A stretch of DNA of 64,000 nucleotides from Acidiferrimicrobium sp. IK (GCF_025499425.1 NZ_JAIMCB010000013.1:62001-126000); one strand, 5' to 3'; counted from the first letter of the stretch, positions 45,008 through 56,726 are shown. A program made the numbers and translations. Notes: a model not told the origin generated them from the letters alone.

Positions 45008-46069
45008 CTACCCGGCGGCCGTCGCGGTGGCGGTCGAGGTCGAGCCGGTGGCCTCGGTCGGGGCCGGCCGGGTCGCGGCGGAAGGAGCGGAGGTAGGCGG
45101 CGTCGTTCCCGCCGCGGCGGACGGGCCAGGCGCGCTGGGCGGCGCCGAGGAGCCGGTGGCGCCCGGCACGGTGGTGGATGGCGCCGTGGTGGTGGGGGCG
45201 GTGGCCGAGGGCTGACCGGCTGAGGGCGGGGTGGCGGAGGGCGGGGTGGCGGAGGGCGGGATGGCGGAGGGCGGGATGGCGGAGGGCGGGATGGCGGAGG
45301 GAGGGGCGCTCGATGGGAGCGTCGTCGAGGGCGCCGTGTCGGGCGGGGGCGACTCGGGGGCGGTGGTGGTCGTGGTCGAGCCCGGCGAGGCGGCCCCGCC
45401 CGGCACCGGCGGCACCAGCACGGAGAACGCGACCTCGCCGGAGGTCCCCGACGCGACCCCCGTCACCGTCTGGGTGACCCCACCGGAGGTCGCGGTGCAG
45501 GTGATCGTGCCTCCAGGCGCCACCACCCGGACCCGATCCGGGCCGCAGTCCACCATCGGGGCGACCGCCCCCTCGGCGTGGAGCTGCGCGGCCAGCGCCT
45601 TGCCGGCCTTCTTGGCGTCGATGACCGCCCGGTTGAGGGTGATGCTGAACCGGCCCGAGCTGTCAGACACCGTGCCGGTCACCGTGATCGCCGACCCGGC
45701 GACGGCGGTGGTGCAGTCGAAGTGAGACCCGGGCCGCCCCGACACCCGCGTCGGGCAGCTGACCGCCGGCGCCGGCAAGTCGTAGCGGGATGCCAGCCAC
45801 GTCGCGATCCGCTGCTGCAGCGACACCGTGTCGAGGGTCTGGTTCGGCACGGCCGAGCAGCTGGCTGCCCCCACGACGATCATGCCCGTCGCGGCCAGAG
45901 CGGGAACCCACCCGACACGTCCCACACCGAAAGTGTCGGTCGGGCCGGCCCAGGCTTGAGCAGGCTTCCCCGGATTCGGGGGATTCCCCGGATTCGCCGC
46001 CTGCTCCGCCGTCCCTTTGGCGGACCCCGACCGCGCCGGCCGCGCTGCGCCGGGCTCCGACACCGTCAC
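45008..46069 (-). CDS. Membrane-anchored DUF4333-like protein with Pro/Ser/Thr-rich tail
   Basis: A 353-residue surface protein of unknown function. A hydrophobic segment around residues 54-70 ends in GAASCSAV, which could be a lipobox. Two copies of a DUF4333-like domain follow (about 78-140 and 145-210), each with a paired-cysteine pattern (VSCPTRVSG...[11 protein letters not shown]...ITC). The last 140 residues are low complexity, rich in Pro, Ser and Thr, with a [10 protein letters not shown] array, suited to crossing the cell wall. Start is either GTG 46069, or GTG 45925, which would give a compact lipoprotein signal ([19 protein letters not shown]). It is divergent from ilvD with only 17 bp between. 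Confidence 0.65.
   Translation of the reverse strand: MTVSEPGAARPARSGSAKGTAEQAANPGNPPNPGKPAQAWAGPTDTFGVGRVGWVPALAATGMIVVGAASCSAVPNQTLDTVSLQQRIATWLASRYDLPAPAVSCPTRVSGRPGSHFDCTTAVAGSAITVTGTVSDSSGRFSITLNRAVIDAKKAGKALAAQLHAEGAVAPMVDCGPDRVRVVAPGGTITCTATSGGVTQTVTGVASGTSGEVAFSVLVPPVPGGAASPGSTTTTTAPESPPPDTAPSTTLPSSAPPSAIPPSAIPPSAIPPSATPPSATPPSAGQPSATAPTTTAPSTTVPGATGSSAPPSAPGPSAAAGTTPPTSAPSAATRPAPTEATGSTSTATATAAG
45218..45307 (-). repeat. Six in-frame 15-bp repeats ([10 protein letters not shown]) in the DUF4333-like gene
   Basis: Units of 15 bp run from 45218 to 45307 with consensus GGCGGAGGGCGGGAT on the plus strand, coding for the pentapeptide array PPSA(I/T/G) on the minus strand. The period is exact; the outer units are diverged. 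Confidence 0.9.
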
Positions 46070-46073
46070 GCCC

Positions 46074-46079
46074 TATCGT
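46074..46079 (+). promoter_or_regulatory. -10 element TATCGT for ilvD
   Basis: TATCGT ends 7 nt before ATG 46087. The tetR gene at 62260 has the same hexamer at the same distance. Confidence 0.6.
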
Positions 46080-46086
46080 TGGGGAC

Positions 46087-47769
46087 ATGCCGATCGATCG
46101 CCGTCCCCGCAGCCATGACGTCACCGACGGGTTCGAGCGGGCGCCAGCGCGGGCGATGCTGCGCGCCGTTGGCATGACCGACGGCGACTGGGACAAGCCC
46201 CAGATCGGGGTGGCCTCGTCGTGGAACGAGGTCACGCCTTGCAACATGCCCCTCGACCGGCTGGCCAAGCGGGCCAAGGTCGGAGTGCGAGACGCCGGCG
46301 GGTTCCCGCTGGAGTTCGTCACCATCGCGGTGTCCGACGGGATCTCCATGGGACATGAGGGCATGCGGGCGTCGCTGGTCAGCCGCGAGGTCATCGCCGA
46401 CTCGGTCGAGACGGTGATGCACGCGGAGCGTTTCGACGGCCTAGTGACCTTCGCCGGGTGCGACAAGTCGCTGCCCGGCATGCTCATGGCCGCGGCCCGG
46501 CTCAACCTCCCCTCGGTGTTCCTCTACGGCGGTTCGATCCTCCCCGGCCGGGGCGCCAAAGGCGAGGCGCTCGACATCACCTCGGTGTTCGAGGCGGTCG
46601 GCGCCCGGGCCACCGGCGCCTTGACCGACGAAGAGCTGGCGCTGATCGAGCGCAACGCGTGCCCGACCGAGGGCAGCTGCGCCGGGATGTTCACCGCCAA
46701 CACCATGGCGTCGGTCTCCGAGGCGCTCGGCATGGCCCTCCCCGGCAGCGCGTCCCCGCCGGCGGTCGACCGCCGCCGCGACGACTACGCCTACGCGTCC
46801 GGTCAGGCCGTCGTCCGCCTGCTCGAAGCCGGTATCCGGCCCCGCGACATCCTGACCAAGGAGGCGTTCGAGAACGCCATCGCGGTGACCATGGCCCTCG
46901 GAGGTTCCACCAACGCGGTGCTCCACCTCCTGGCCATCGCCCACGAGGCCCGCGTCGAGCTGACCCTCGACGACTTCACCAGGGTCGGCAAGCGCACCCC
47001 GCACATCGCCGACACCAAACCCCACGGCCGGTACCACATGGCCGACGTGGACCGCATCGGCGGCGTGCCGGTCGTCATGCGCGAACTGCTCGAAGCCGGG
47101 CTCCTCCACGGCGACTGCATGACCGTCACCGGCAAGACCATGGCCGACAACCTCGCCGCGCTGGACCCGCCCGCCCCCGACGGGTCGGTGGTCCATCCGC
47201 TGTCGGCGCCGATCCACGTCGACGGGGGCATCGCCATCCTCCACGGGTCCCTGGCGCCGCGGGGCGCGGTGGTCAAGGTGGCGGGCATCGACACCGACCG
47301 CTTCGAGGGTCCGGCCCGGGTGTTCGACGGTGAGGACGGGGCGATGGAGGCGATCCTGGCCGGCAGCATCGAGCCGGGCACGGTCCTCGTCATCCGCTAC
47401 GAAGGCCCCAAGGGCGGCCCCGGCATGCGCGAGATGCTGGCCGTCACCGGCGCCATGAAAGGCGCCGGGCGCGGCGGCGACTGCGCGCTGCTCACCGACG
47501 GCCGCTTCAGCGGCGGCACCCACGGGTTCTGCATCGGCCACGTCGCCCCCGAAGCCGTCGACGGCGGCCCCATCGCGTTCGTCGCCGACGGCGACATCGT
47601 CACCATCGACGTCGCCGGGCGAACCATCGACGTGGCCATCGACGACGCCGAGCTGCAACGGCGCAAAGCCGAATGGAAGCTGCCCGAACCCCGCTACCGC
47701 TCGGGGGTGCTGGCCAAGTTCGCCAAGCTGGTCACCGGCGCCGAGCGAGGCGCGGTCACCGAGCCGTAG
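46087..47769 (+). CDS. ilvD: Dihydroxy-acid dehydratase
   Basis: Third common enzyme of valine, isoleucine and leucine synthesis; dehydrates 2,3-dihydroxy acids with an Fe-S cluster. The 560-residue protein contains the three cluster cysteines in [22 protein letters not shown] and [17 protein letters not shown], and the C-terminal [10 protein letters not shown]-like signature [18 protein letters not shown] 46087 is preceded by TATCGT with a 7-nt gap. The gene lies directly upstream of the ilvBNC attenuator region, so the whole valine/isoleucine block is clustered. Confidence 0.97.
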   Translation: MPIDRRPRSHDVTDGFERAPARAMLRAVGMTDGDWDKPQIGVASSWNEVTPCNMPLDRLAKRAKVGVRDAGGFPLEFVTIAVSDGISMGHEGMRASLVSREVIADSVETVMHAERFDGLVTFAGCDKSLPGMLMAAARLNLPSVFLYGGSILPGRGAKGEALDITSVFEAVGARATGALTDEELALIERNACPTEGSCAGMFTANTMASVSEALGMALPGSASPPAVDRRRDDYAYASGQAVVRLLEAGIRPRDILTKEAFENAIAVTMALGGSTNAVLHLLAIAHEARVELTLDDFTRVGKRTPHIADTKPHGRYHMADVDRIGGVPVVMRELLEAGLLHGDCMTVTGKTMADNLAALDPPAPDGSVVHPLSAPIHVDGGIAILHGSLAPRGAVVKVAGIDTDRFEGPARVFDGEDGAMEAILAGSIEPGTVLVIRYEGPKGGPGMREMLAVTGAMKGAGRGGDCALLTDGRFSGGTHGFCIGHVAPEAVDGGPIAFVADGDIVTIDVAGRTIDVAIDDAELQRRKAEWKLPEPRYRSGVLAKFAKLVTGAERGAVTEP

Positions 47770-47834
47770 CGCCCGGCTCGACGTCCAGTTGCCCACCGCT
47801 GGCCGGGGACAACTGGACATTCAACCTCGACGTG

Positions 47835-47863
47835 TTGCAAGGCCACCGGGCCTGTGGCAAAGT
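47835..47863 (+). promoter_or_regulatory. Promoter of the ilvBNC leader (TTGCAA-17-CAAAGT)
   Basis: TTGCAA (47835-47840) and CAAAGT (47858-47863, preceded by TGTGG) are separated by exactly 17 bp. The -10 ends 7 nt before the GTG of the leader peptide. It is the clearest two-part promoter in the window. Confidence 0.6.
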
Positions 47864-47870
47864 GGCCGGC

Positions 47871-47909
47871 GTGACCGGCGCACGCCTCATTCTCGTACTC
47901 ATCACCTGA
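47871..47909 (+). CDS. ilv operon leader peptide (attenuator)
   Basis: A 12-codon open frame, [12 protein letters not shown], starting at GTG 47871 and ending at TGA 47907-47909. Six consecutive residues (Leu, Ile, Leu, Val, Leu, Ile) are branched-chain amino acids, the products of the downstream ilvBNC pathway. It overlaps the first stem (47908-47938) and is followed by an intrinsic terminator (47940-47972). Stalling of the ribosome at these codons during branched-chain amino acid shortage would change folding and let transcription enter ilvB. Too short for ordinary gene finders. Confidence 0.82.
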   Translation: MTGARLILVLIT

Positions 47910-47938
47910 CGCACGCCCGGTTCCTCCGTGCGTGCGTC
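47908..47938 (+). promoter_or_regulatory. Leader hairpin 1 of the ilv attenuator
   Basis: GACGCACGC (47908-47916) pairs with GCGTGCGTC (47930-47938), 9 bp around a 13-nt loop. It begins inside the leader-peptide stop codon, where a ribosome at the stop would cover it. It is likely to be the pause or protector stem. Confidence 0.65.
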
Positions 47939-47939
47939 C

Positions 47940-47972
47940 AACGACCTCCCAAACGGGAGGTCGTTTTCTTTT
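47940..47972 (+). terminator. Intrinsic terminator of the ilv attenuator
   Basis: A perfect 11-bp stem (47940-47950 with 47955-47965), loop AAAC, directly followed by a T-rich run TTCTTTT (47966-47972). It is the only classical intrinsic terminator with a T-tract found in the window and lies between the leader peptide and ilvB. Confidence 0.88.
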
Positions 47973-48019
47973 GCCCGCACACTCCCCGCCACTCCCGCCC
48001 TTTTCTCAGAAGGACCGCC

Positions 48020-49776
48020 ATGAAGCTCACCGGAGCACAAGCGCTCATCAAGAGCCTGGAGATGGAGTCCGTCGAGGTCATCTTCGGCCTCCCCGGCGGC
48101 TGCATCCTGCCCGCCTACGACCCGCTGCTCGACTCCCCGATCCGTCACATCCTGGTCCGCCACGAGCAAGGCGCCGGCCACATGGCGGAGGGGTACGCCC
48201 ACGTCACCGGCCGCCCCGGCGTGGCCATGGTGACCAGCGGCCCGGCGGCCACCAACATGGTCACCCCGCTGTGCGACGCCTACATGGACTCGGTCCCGAT
48301 GGTGGCCATCACCGGACAGGTCGGTCGCCCGTTCATCGGCACCGACGCCTTCCAGGAGTGCGACACCGTCGGCATCACCCGCTCGGTCACCAAGCACAAC
48401 GAGCTGGTGATGGACCCCGACGAGCTGCCGCTGATCATCCGCCAGGCGTTCCACCTGGCCACCACCGGCCGCCCCGGCCCGGTGCTCGTCGACGTGCCCA
48501 AGGACATCCTCCAAGCCGAGCTCGACTGGTGGTGGCCGACCGACGCCGACCTGGCCGCGTCGCTGCCCGGCTACAAGCCGACCACCAAGGGCCACCCCCG
48601 GATGATCAAAGAGGCCGCCCGCCTGATCGCCGCCGCCGAGCGGCCGGTCATCTACGCCGGCGGCGGGATCCTCAAGGCCCGGGCCGCCGAGGCGCTCAAG
48701 GAGCTCGCCGAGGCCACCGGCATCCCGGTGGTCACGACCCTCATGGCCCGCGGCGCGTTCCCCGACGACCATCCGCTGTGCCTGGGCATGCCCGGCATGC
48801 ACGGCAACTACACGGCCATCACCGCGATGCAACAGTCCGACCTTTTGATCGCGCTCGGCACCCGCTTCGACGACCGGGTCACCGGAAGAGTCGGTGCGTT
48901 CGCCCCCGACGCCAAGGTCGTCCACGTCGACATCGACCCGGCGGAGCTCAACAAGATCCGCAAGCCCGACGTGCCCATCGTCGGTGACTGCCGCCAGGTC
49001 ATCACCGAGATCGTCCGGGCCTTGCGCCAGTTGGACGGGGCCGACGACGCTCCCCCGACCCCGGACCGGACCCCGTGGCGTTCCCGGATCTCCGGATGGC
49101 AGGAGCGCTACCCGCTGCACTACGACCCGCAGGTCGAGGGCGACGCCCTCAAGCCGCAGATGGTGATGGAGACCCTCCGCGACTCCGCCCCCGAGGAGAC
49201 CATCCTCGTGTCGGGCGTCGGCCAGCACCAGATGTGGGCCAGCCAGTTCTGGAAGTTCAACCACCCGTACACGTGGGTGAACTCCGGGGGTCTCGGGACC
49301 ATGGGCTTCTCGGTGCCGGCCGCCATCGGCGCCAAAGTCGGCCGCCCCGACCGCACGGTGTGGGCCGTCGACGGCGACGGCTGCTTCCAGATGACCGCCC
49401 AGGAGCTGGCCACCGCGGCCAGCGAGCGGATCCCGGTCAAGGTCGCCATCCTCAACAACGCCTACCTCGGCATGGTCCGCCAGTGGCAGGAGATGTTCTA
49501 CGAGGAGCGCTACTCGGAGGTGTATCTGTCCCCGGACCTGCCCGACTACGTCAAGTGGGCGGAGGCCATGGGATGCGTCGGCATCCGCGTCGAGCACCCC
49601 GAGGAGGTGCAGCCGGCGATCGACAAGGCCAACAGCATCGACGACCGGCCGGTCGTCATCGACTTCCGGACCGACGCCAGCGAGAAGGTCTTCCCGATGG
49701 TCCCCGCCGGGGCGTCCAACGACGAGGTCGTCGTGCACCCGTCGCAGGCCCCCGGCGGCGAGCGGGTGGTGCAGTG

Positions 49777-49777
<1 letters not shown>
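48020..49777 (+). CDS. ilvB: Acetolactate synthase large subunit
   Basis: TPP- and FAD-dependent enzyme that makes 2-acetolactate or 2-aceto-2-hydroxybutyrate, the first step of branched-chain amino acid synthesis. The 585-residue protein has the catalytic glutamate in [31 protein letters not shown] in the FAD-binding middle domain, and the TPP motif [16 protein letters not shown] ending at the NN pair. ATG 48020 has AGAAGGA at 48007-48013. Expression is controlled by the attenuator upstream. The stop overlaps the ilvN ATG by one base. Confidence 0.97.
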
Positions 49778-51340
<1,563 letters not shown>

Positions 51341-51404
51341 GCCTCCCGGCCCGGCGCTCCCGCCGCCCGCCCGGCCCGACCGCCGGTTCCGGTAGACAGC
51401 GGGA

Positions 51405-51848
51405 GTGCGCTACTTCGAAGACTTCCCCGAAGGCCAGGTAATCGACCTCGGCACCAAGACGGTGACCGAGGCCGAGATCCTGGCCTTCGCGCGTCAGTTC
51501 GACCCCCAGCCGTTCCACACCGACCCGGCCGCGGCGGCCGCGTCGCCTTTCGGCGGGCTGATCGCCAGCGGCTGGCACACCGCGGCGATGATCATGCGCC
51601 TCTACGTAGACGCCATGCTCTCCGACGCCGACTCCCAAGGGTCGCCGGGCATCGAAGCCCTGCGCTGGCTGCGCCCGGTGCGCCCGGGCGACACCCTCCG
51701 GGCCGTGGTCCGCGTCGCCTCGGCCACACCGTCCGCGACCCGCCCCGATCGGGGGACGCTCGTGTTGGACTGGGAGGTCACCAACCAGTCCGGCGAGACG
51801 GTGATGACCATGTCGGGGCGGGGCCTGTTCGGCCGGCGGCCTGACTGA
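51405..51848 (+). CDS. MaoC-like hydratase/dehydratase (hotdog fold)
   Basis: A 147-residue single-hotdog protein of the MaoC/(R)-specific enoyl-CoA hydratase group. The hydratase-2 motif appears as [34 protein letters not shown], containing the catalytic Asp and His; it is present without changes. The substrate is unknown; these proteins commonly act on short acyl-CoAs such as those of fatty-acid or mesaconyl-CoA-type pathways. GTG 51405 starts 64 bp after ilvC and a TAGACA hexamer lies 6 nt before it. Confidence 0.85.
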   Translation: MRYFEDFPEGQVIDLGTKTVTEAEILAFARQFDPQPFHTDPAAAAASPFGGLIASGWHTAAMIMRLYVDAMLSDADSQGSPGIEALRWLRPVRPGDTLRAVVRVASATPSATRPDRGTLVLDWEVTNQSGETVMTMSGRGLFGRRPD

Positions 51849-51903
51849 ACGCCTGCCGCGGGCCACGCAGGCCCGGCGCCTGGGCGGCGCGGCGGCATCA
51901 AAG

Positions 51904-51909
51904 TAGGTT
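51904..51909 (+). promoter_or_regulatory. -10 element TAGGTT for the ABC exporter genes
   Basis: TAGGTT ends 8 nt before ATG 51918. It includes the first base of the alternative TTG start at 51909, which is therefore less likely. Confidence 0.5.
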
Positions 51910-51917
51910 TGGCCACC

Positions 51918-53615
51918 ATGGCCGCCATCGCCGAGGAAACCTCGTTCGACCAAGCGTCGGCGATCACCCTCGCCGACCTGCGCCGGGCCCGGCGCCGGCG
52001 CCGCACCGAGGACTTCGACGTCGCCGAGGCGGTCTACCGGGTGTACATCACCGCGGTCGTGCTCGGCATCGCCGTGTGGGTCCTCTCCGGCGTCGTCGGC
52101 GACCAGCGGCTGGGAGCCGCGACCGCCGCCAAGGCCGCCTCCCGCGGCCCGCAGGTCGTCGGGGCGGTCATCGGTCTCGGCTTCGCGGTCGGGCTGCGCT
52201 CCGGGGGGCGGGGCGGCCCGCTGGTAATCGAGGCCGCCGACGTGCGCCACGTGCTGCTCTCACCGGTCGCCAGGGCCGTCGCTCTCCGCCGCCCGGCCCT
52301 CCGTCAGCTGCGCTTCGGGGCCGCCGCCGGCGCCGGCGCCGGGGCCCTCGCCGGGCTGCTGGCCTACCGCCGCCTCCCCGGAGGGTTCCCGGCGTGGCTG
52401 GCGTGCGGGGCGCTCGTCGGCGGGCTGGCCGTGCCGACCGGGCTGGGGTTGGCGATGATGGTGTCGGGGCGGCGCGTCGGGCGCATCGGCGGCGCCGCGC
52501 TGGGCGCCGCGGTCGCGGCGTGGTCCGCGGTGGACCTGGCGGCCCACACCACCACATCGCCGGCCACGTTCCTCGGCGACGTCGCCCTCTGGCCGCTCAA
52601 GTTCCGCCTGGTCGGGCTCGCCGGCGTCGCCGTCGGCGCGGTCGCGATGAGCGCCGGGCTGGCGTCGGTCGCCGGCGTCTCCATCGAGGCCGCCGAGCGG
52701 CGAGCCAGCCTGGTCGGCCAGATCCGCTTCGCTGCGACGCTTCGCGATCTGCGCACCGTGGTCGTCCTGCGCCGCCAGCTGTCCCAGGAGCAGCCCCGCC
52801 AGACGCCGTGGTTCCGGGTGCCCCGCAGCCTGGCCTACCCGCTCCAGCGCGGGCCGGCCGCCGGTCAGGCCCGCCGGTTCCCGGTGTGGCGGCGGGGCTG
52901 GCACGGCATCGCCCGCTTCCCCGGCGTCCGGTTCTTGCGGATGGCCGTTCTCGGCGCGGTGGCCGGCGCGTGCAGCGTCGCGGTCTACCGGGGCACCACA
53001 CCGCTGTTCCTCGTCGCCGGCGGCGCGATGTACGTCGCGGGGCTCGACGCCATCGAGCCGATGGCCCAGGAGGTCGACCACCCCGACCGGTGGGAGTCCT
53101 ACACCGGGGAGCGGGGGATCCTGCTGCTGCGCCAAGCCGGCCCGTCGATCGTGGTCATGGTGGCCGTCGCCGTGGTCGGGGTGGCCACCGCCGTGGCGGT
53201 CACCGGCGGCGCCGCGCTGGCCTGGAAGATCGGGCTGGTGGTGGCGCTGCCCGCCGCCCTGGCCGGTGTCGGGGGGGCGACGATCAGCGTCGTGCAGGGC
53301 GCGCCGGCCGCGTTCTCCAGCACCGACGCCATGCTGCCCCCCGAAGCGGCCGGAGCCCGGGCCATCGCCCGGATCGTGGTCCCGCCGGCGGTCGCGGTGA
53401 TCGGCTTCGTCCCGGTGCTGGTCGCCCGCCACCCGTCCAAAGGCATCAGCTCGGTCGGCGCCGCGGCCGGCGTCGTGGCCCCGGTCCTGCTCGTCGTCGC
53501 CTTGGTGGGGTTGTGGGTCCGCTACCGGGACGCGGCCCGGGCCTGGTTCAAGGCCGCGATGGAGGAAGCCAACACCGCCCGCAAACCGCCCGCCCGCCCG
53601 GCGGGCGGCCACTAG
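51918..53615 (+). CDS. ABC exporter permease, polytopic, unrecognised subfamily
   Basis: A 565-residue membrane protein with about twelve hydrophobic segments and a long basic cytoplasmic loop (about residues 250-330). It lacks a nucleotide-binding domain. The next gene encodes a stand-alone ABC ATPase, so this is most likely the membrane part of an exporter, similar in layout to actinobacterial ABC-2-like permeases of two internal repeats. ATG 51918 is chosen over TTG 51909 because the TAGGTT -10 element overlaps the latter. Exported substrate unknown. Confidence 0.68.
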   Translation: MAAIAEETSFDQASAITLADLRRARRRRRTEDFDVAEAVYRVYITAVVLGIAVWVLSGVVGDQRLGAATAAKAASRGPQVVGAVIGLGFAVGLRSGGRGGPLVIEAADVRHVLLSPVARAVALRRPALRQLRFGAAAGAGAGALAGLLAYRRLPGGFPAWLACGALVGGLAVPTGLGLAMMVSGRRVGRIGGAALGAAVAAWSAVDLAAHTTTSPATFLGDVALWPLKFRLVGLAGVAVGAVAMSAGLASVAGVSIEAAERRASLVGQIRFAATLRDLRTVVVLRRQLSQEQPRQTPWFRVPRSLAYPLQRGPAAGQARRFPVWRRGWHGIARFPGVRFLRMAVLGAVAGACSVAVYRGTTPLFLVAGGAMYVAGLDAIEPMAQEVDHPDRWESYTGERGILLLRQAGPSIVVMVAVAVVGVATAVAVTGGAALAWKIGLVVALPAALAGVGGATISVVQGAPAAFSSTDAMLPPEAAGARAIARIVVPPAVAVIGFVPVLVARHPSKGISSVGAAAGVVAPVLLVVALVGLWVRYRDAARAWFKAAMEEANTARKPPARPAGGH

Positions 53616-53637
53616 GCCCGGCCCGGCCGTCGGGCGG

Positions 53638-53643
53638 TAGCAT
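53638..53643 (+). promoter_or_regulatory. -10 element TAGCAT for the ABC ATPase gene
   Basis: TAGCAT ends 10 nt before ATG 53654, at the wide end of the spacing range. Confidence 0.35.
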
Positions 53644-53653
53644 CGAGCCCTCA

Positions 53654-54343
53654 ATGGCCACCCCCAACCAGCCCCACGCCCTGGCCACCAGCGGCCTGAC
53701 CAAGGCCTACGGCGACCTGGTGGCGCTGGAGCCGGTCGACCTGGTCGTCCCCGACGGGCAGCGCCTGGTGCTCGTCGGCCACAACGGGTCGGGCAAGACC
53801 ACCCTTTTGCGCATGGCCGCCGGCCTGCTCGAACCGAGCGACGGCAGCGTGGAGATCTTCGGCGCACCCGCCGGCAGCGACGACGCCCGCGCCGCGCTGT
53901 CCTACCTGCCGGACAGCCCGGTGCTCTACGACGACCTGTCGGTCCTCGAGCACATCGAGTACACCTGCCGGCTCCACGACGCCGAGGACTGGGAGGACCG
54001 GGCCGTGGGGCTGCTCACCGACCTCGGGCTGACCGAACGGGCCGACGACCTGCCGTCGCGTTTCTCGCGCGGCCTGCGCCAGAAAACCGCCATCGTGCTG
54101 GCGCTGATCCGCCCCTTCGGGCTGCTCCTCGTCGACGAGCCCTTCGTCGGCCTCGACCCGCCCGGGCGCGACGCGTTCATCGAGTTGATGGACGACGCCG
54201 CCGCCGCCGGTGCCACCGTCGTCGTGGCCACCCACCAGATGGAGTACGTGGCCAAGGTCGACCGGTGCGTGGCGCTGCGCGACGGGGCGGTGGTCTACGA
54301 CGGGCCGCCCGGCGACGTCGACGTGCTCACCCTGGTCGGCTGA
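53654..54343 (+). CDS. ABC transporter ATP-binding protein
   Basis: A 229-residue ATPase that would power the permease encoded just before it. Walker A is VGHNGSGKTTLL, Walker B with catalytic Glu is LLLVDEPFVGLD, and the H-loop histidine is in VVATHQMEY. The signature motif is degenerate, FSRGLRQKT in place of LSGGQ, a change common in ABC-2 exporters for lipids, drugs or polysaccharides. It is 38 bp downstream of the permease in the same direction. Confidence 0.9.
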   Translation: MATPNQPHALATSGLTKAYGDLVALEPVDLVVPDGQRLVLVGHNGSGKTTLLRMAAGLLEPSDGSVEIFGAPAGSDDARAALSYLPDSPVLYDDLSVLEHIEYTCRLHDAEDWEDRAVGLLTDLGLTERADDLPSRFSRGLRQKTAIVLALIRPFGLLLVDEPFVGLDPPGRDAFIELMDDAAAAGATVVVATHQMEYVAKVDRCVALRDGAVVYDGPPGDVDVLTLVG

Positions 54344-54376
54344 GCCTCCCGGGTCGCCGCCTGAGGCTCCTGCTCG

Positions 54377-55510
54377 TCAGCTCAACGCGGTGACGACGTG
54401 GTCGATGCAGGCGGTCAACGCCTCCACGTCGGAGGGGTCGACGGCGGGGAACATCCCGACCCGCACCTGGTTGCGGCCCAGCTTGCGGTACGACTCGGTG
54501 TCGACCACCCCGTTGGCCCGCAGCACCGCGCTCACCGTGAGCGCGTCCACCCCCTCGAGGTCGATGGTCCCCACCACCGGCGAGCGCTCGTCGGGTTTGG
54601 CCACGAACGGCGCCGCGTACGCCGACGACTCGGCCCAGCGGTAGAGGATCTCGGCGGAGCGGTCGCAGCGGCCGGCCGACCACTCCAAGCCGCCGCCGGC
54701 GAGCATCCACTCCAACTGGTCGACCATCAGCACCAGCGTCGCCAACGCCGGCGTGTTGTAGGTCTGGTCCAACGCGCTCTGCGCCACCGCTATCGACAGG
54801 TCCAGCGACGCCGGCACCCACCGCCCCGACGCCGCGATCCGAGCCACCCGCTCCAACGCGGCCGGCGACAGCGCCGCCACCCACAGCCCGCCGTCGGACG
54901 CGAACCCCTTCTGCGGCGCGAAGTAGTAGACGTCGACCTGCTCGGGGTCGAAGCGGACCCCGCCCGCTGCGCTCGTCGCGTCGACCGCGACCAGCGCGCC
55001 GTCGTCGGCGCCTTCGGGACGACGCAGATCGGTGACCACCCCGGTGGAGGTCTCGTTGTGGGTGAGGGCGTAGAGGTCGACGCCGGCCTCCGCCCGCGGC
55101 GCGCCGGCGGTTCCGGCCGGGACCTCGATGACGTCGGGCCGCTCCAGGTGGGGGGCGGCGGACGCCGCGGCCGCGAACTTGGAGGAGAACTCCCCGAAGC
55201 TGACGTGCTGGCTGCGCCGCTCGATCAGCCCGAACGTGGCGACGTCCCAAAACAGTGTCGACCCGCCGTTGCCGAGCACCACCTGATACCCGTCGGGCAG
55301 CGCGAACAGCTCCGACAGCCCGTCGCGCAGCCGGCGGACCAGCGCCCGGACCGGGGCCTGGCGGTGCGACGTCCCGAGCAGCGTGGTACCGAGCGACGCC
55401 AGCACCGCCACCGCGTCGGGCCTGACCTTGGACGGACCCGAGCCGAAGCGGCCGTCAGCGGGCAGCAAGACAGGGGGAATGCGGATATCGGTCGGGACTG
55501 CGCCGGTCAC
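54377..55510 (-). CDS. serC: Phosphoserine aminotransferase (actinobacterial type)
   Basis: PLP enzyme that transfers an amino group from glutamate to 3-phosphohydroxypyruvate in serine synthesis; a related step serves pyridoxal phosphate synthesis. The 377-residue protein has [13 protein letters not shown] and [10 protein letters not shown] at the N-terminus, the substrate loop [13 protein letters not shown], and the PLP lysine in [15 protein letters not shown] 55510 is only 18 bp from the start of the divergent aminotransferase gene, so the two must share or overlap promoters. Confidence 0.93.
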   Translation of the reverse strand: MTGAVPTDIRIPPVLLPADGRFGSGPSKVRPDAVAVLASLGTTLLGTSHRQAPVRALVRRLRDGLSELFALPDGYQVVLGNGGSTLFWDVATFGLIERRSQHVSFGEFSSKFAAAASAAPHLERPDVIEVPAGTAGAPRAEAGVDLYALTHNETSTGVVTDLRRPEGADDGALVAVDATSAAGGVRFDPEQVDVYYFAPQKGFASDGGLWVAALSPAALERVARIAASGRWVPASLDLSIAVAQSALDQTYNTPALATLVLMVDQLEWMLAGGGLEWSAGRCDRSAEILYRWAESSAYAAPFVAKPDERSPVVGTIDLEGVDALTVSAVLRANGVVDTESYRKLGRNQVRVGMFPAVDPSDVEALTACIDHVVTALS

Positions 55511-55512
55511 TG

Positions 55513-55525
55513 TGCCAGCATGGCA
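55513..55525. promoter_or_regulatory. Palindrome between head-to-head aminotransferase genes
   Basis: TGCCA-GCA-TGGCA fills most of the 18-bp gap between serC and the AspC-like gene. Read in both directions it also gives weak -10-like hexamers, CAGCAT (55516-55521, 7 nt before ATG 55529) and, on the minus strand, CATGCT (55522-55517, 6 nt before GTG 55510). Confidence 0.45.
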
Positions 55526-55528
55526 GCA

Positions 55529-56719
55529 ATGGCCCGCATCTCACAGCGCATAGGTTCCATCGCCGAGTCCGCCACGCTGGCGGTCGACTCGAAGGCGAAA
55601 GCCCTCAAGGCCGCCGGCGAGGACGTCATCGGGTTCGGGGCCGGGGAGCCGGACTTCCCGACCCCCGAGCACATCGTCGAGGCCGCGGTAGCGGCCTGCC
55701 GGGACCCGAAGAACCACAAGTACAGCCCGGCGGGGGGCCTGCCGGAGCTCAAGGCCGCGATCGCGGCGAAGACCACCCGCGACTCCGGCTACACCGTGGC
55801 CCCCAGCCAGGTCCTCGTCACCAACGGCGGCAAGCAGGCCGTCGAAGAGGCGTTCGCCACCCTGCTCGACCCCGGCGACGAGGTCATCGTGCCAGCCCCG
55901 TACTGGACCACCTACCCGGAGGCCATCCACCTCGCCGGCGGCGTCACCGTCGCGGTGCCCACCACCATCGAGAGCGGCTTCCGGGTCACCGTCGAACAGC
56001 TGGAGGCGGCCCGCACCCCCCGCACCAAGGTGCTGCTGTTCGTGTCGCCGTCCAACCCGACCGGCGCGGTCTACCCGCCCGAGCAGGTGGAGGCCATCGG
56101 CCGCTGGGCGGTGGAGCACGGCGTGTGGGTCCTCACCGACGAGATCTACGAGCACCTGGTGTACGGAAACGCCGAGTTCTCCTCCATGCCGGCGCTGGTG
56201 CCCGAGCTGGCCGACACCTGCGTGGTCGTCAACGGCGTCGCCAAGACCTACGCCATGACCGGGTGGCGCGTCGGCTGGCTGCTCGGCCCCGCCGACGTGG
56301 TCAAGGCCGCGACCAACTTGCAGTCCCACGCCACCTCCAACGTGGCCAACGTGTCGCAGGTCGCGGCGCTCGCCGCGGTCACCGGACCCCTCGACTGCGT
56401 GGTCGAGATGCGCGCCGCGTACGACCGGCGCCGCAAGCTCATCTTGAGCATGCTCAACGACATCCCCGGGGTGCGCTGCGCCGAGCCGGAGGGGGCGTTC
56501 TACGCCTACCCCGACATGTCCGGCGCGCTGGGCCGCCCGCTCAACGGCCGGGTGGCGTCCGACACCCTCGAGCTGGCCGCGATCGTGCTCGAGGAGGCCA
56601 AGGTGGCGTTCGTGCCGGGCGAGGCGTTCGGGTCTCCCGGCTACGGGCGTTTCTCCTACGCCCTCGCCGACGACGTCATGGTGGAGGGGATCACCCGGGT
56701 GGCCAAGCTGCTCGGCTGA
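55529..56719 (+). CDS. PLP-dependent class I aminotransferase (aspartate aminotransferase type)
   Basis: A 396-residue fold type I aminotransferase. The N-terminus [21 protein letters not shown] and the [13 protein letters not shown] motif match the Ig-gamma group of aspartate/prephenate aminotransferases. The PLP lysine is in [16 protein letters not shown], with the conserved Asn-Pro in [11 protein letters not shown] and Arg near the C-terminus in FSYALADD-type context. It probably acts on aspartate, though aromatic or prephenate substrates are possible. ATG 55529 is preferred; ATG 55520 in the same frame would add three residues. Divergent from serC. Confidence 0.88.
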   Translation: MARISQRIGSIAESATLAVDSKAKALKAAGEDVIGFGAGEPDFPTPEHIVEAAVAACRDPKNHKYSPAGGLPELKAAIAAKTTRDSGYTVAPSQVLVTNGGKQAVEEAFATLLDPGDEVIVPAPYWTTYPEAIHLAGGVTVAVPTTIESGFRVTVEQLEAARTPRTKVLLFVSPSNPTGAVYPPEQVEAIGRWAVEHGVWVLTDEIYEHLVYGNAEFSSMPALVPELADTCVVVNGVAKTYAMTGWRVGWLLGPADVVKAATNLQSHATSNVANVSQVAALAAVTGPLDCVVEMRAAYDRRRKLILSMLNDIPGVRCAEPEGAFYAYPDMSGALGRPLNGRVASDTLELAAIVLEEAKVAFVPGEAFGSPGYGRFSYALADDVMVEGITRVAKLLG

Positions 56720-56726
56720 TCCGGCG

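Noticed and set aside
45218-45307. Possible regulatory iterons.
   Set aside because: The 15-bp units are in frame and encode a proline-rich array in a surface protein; there is no origin or replication gene nearby.
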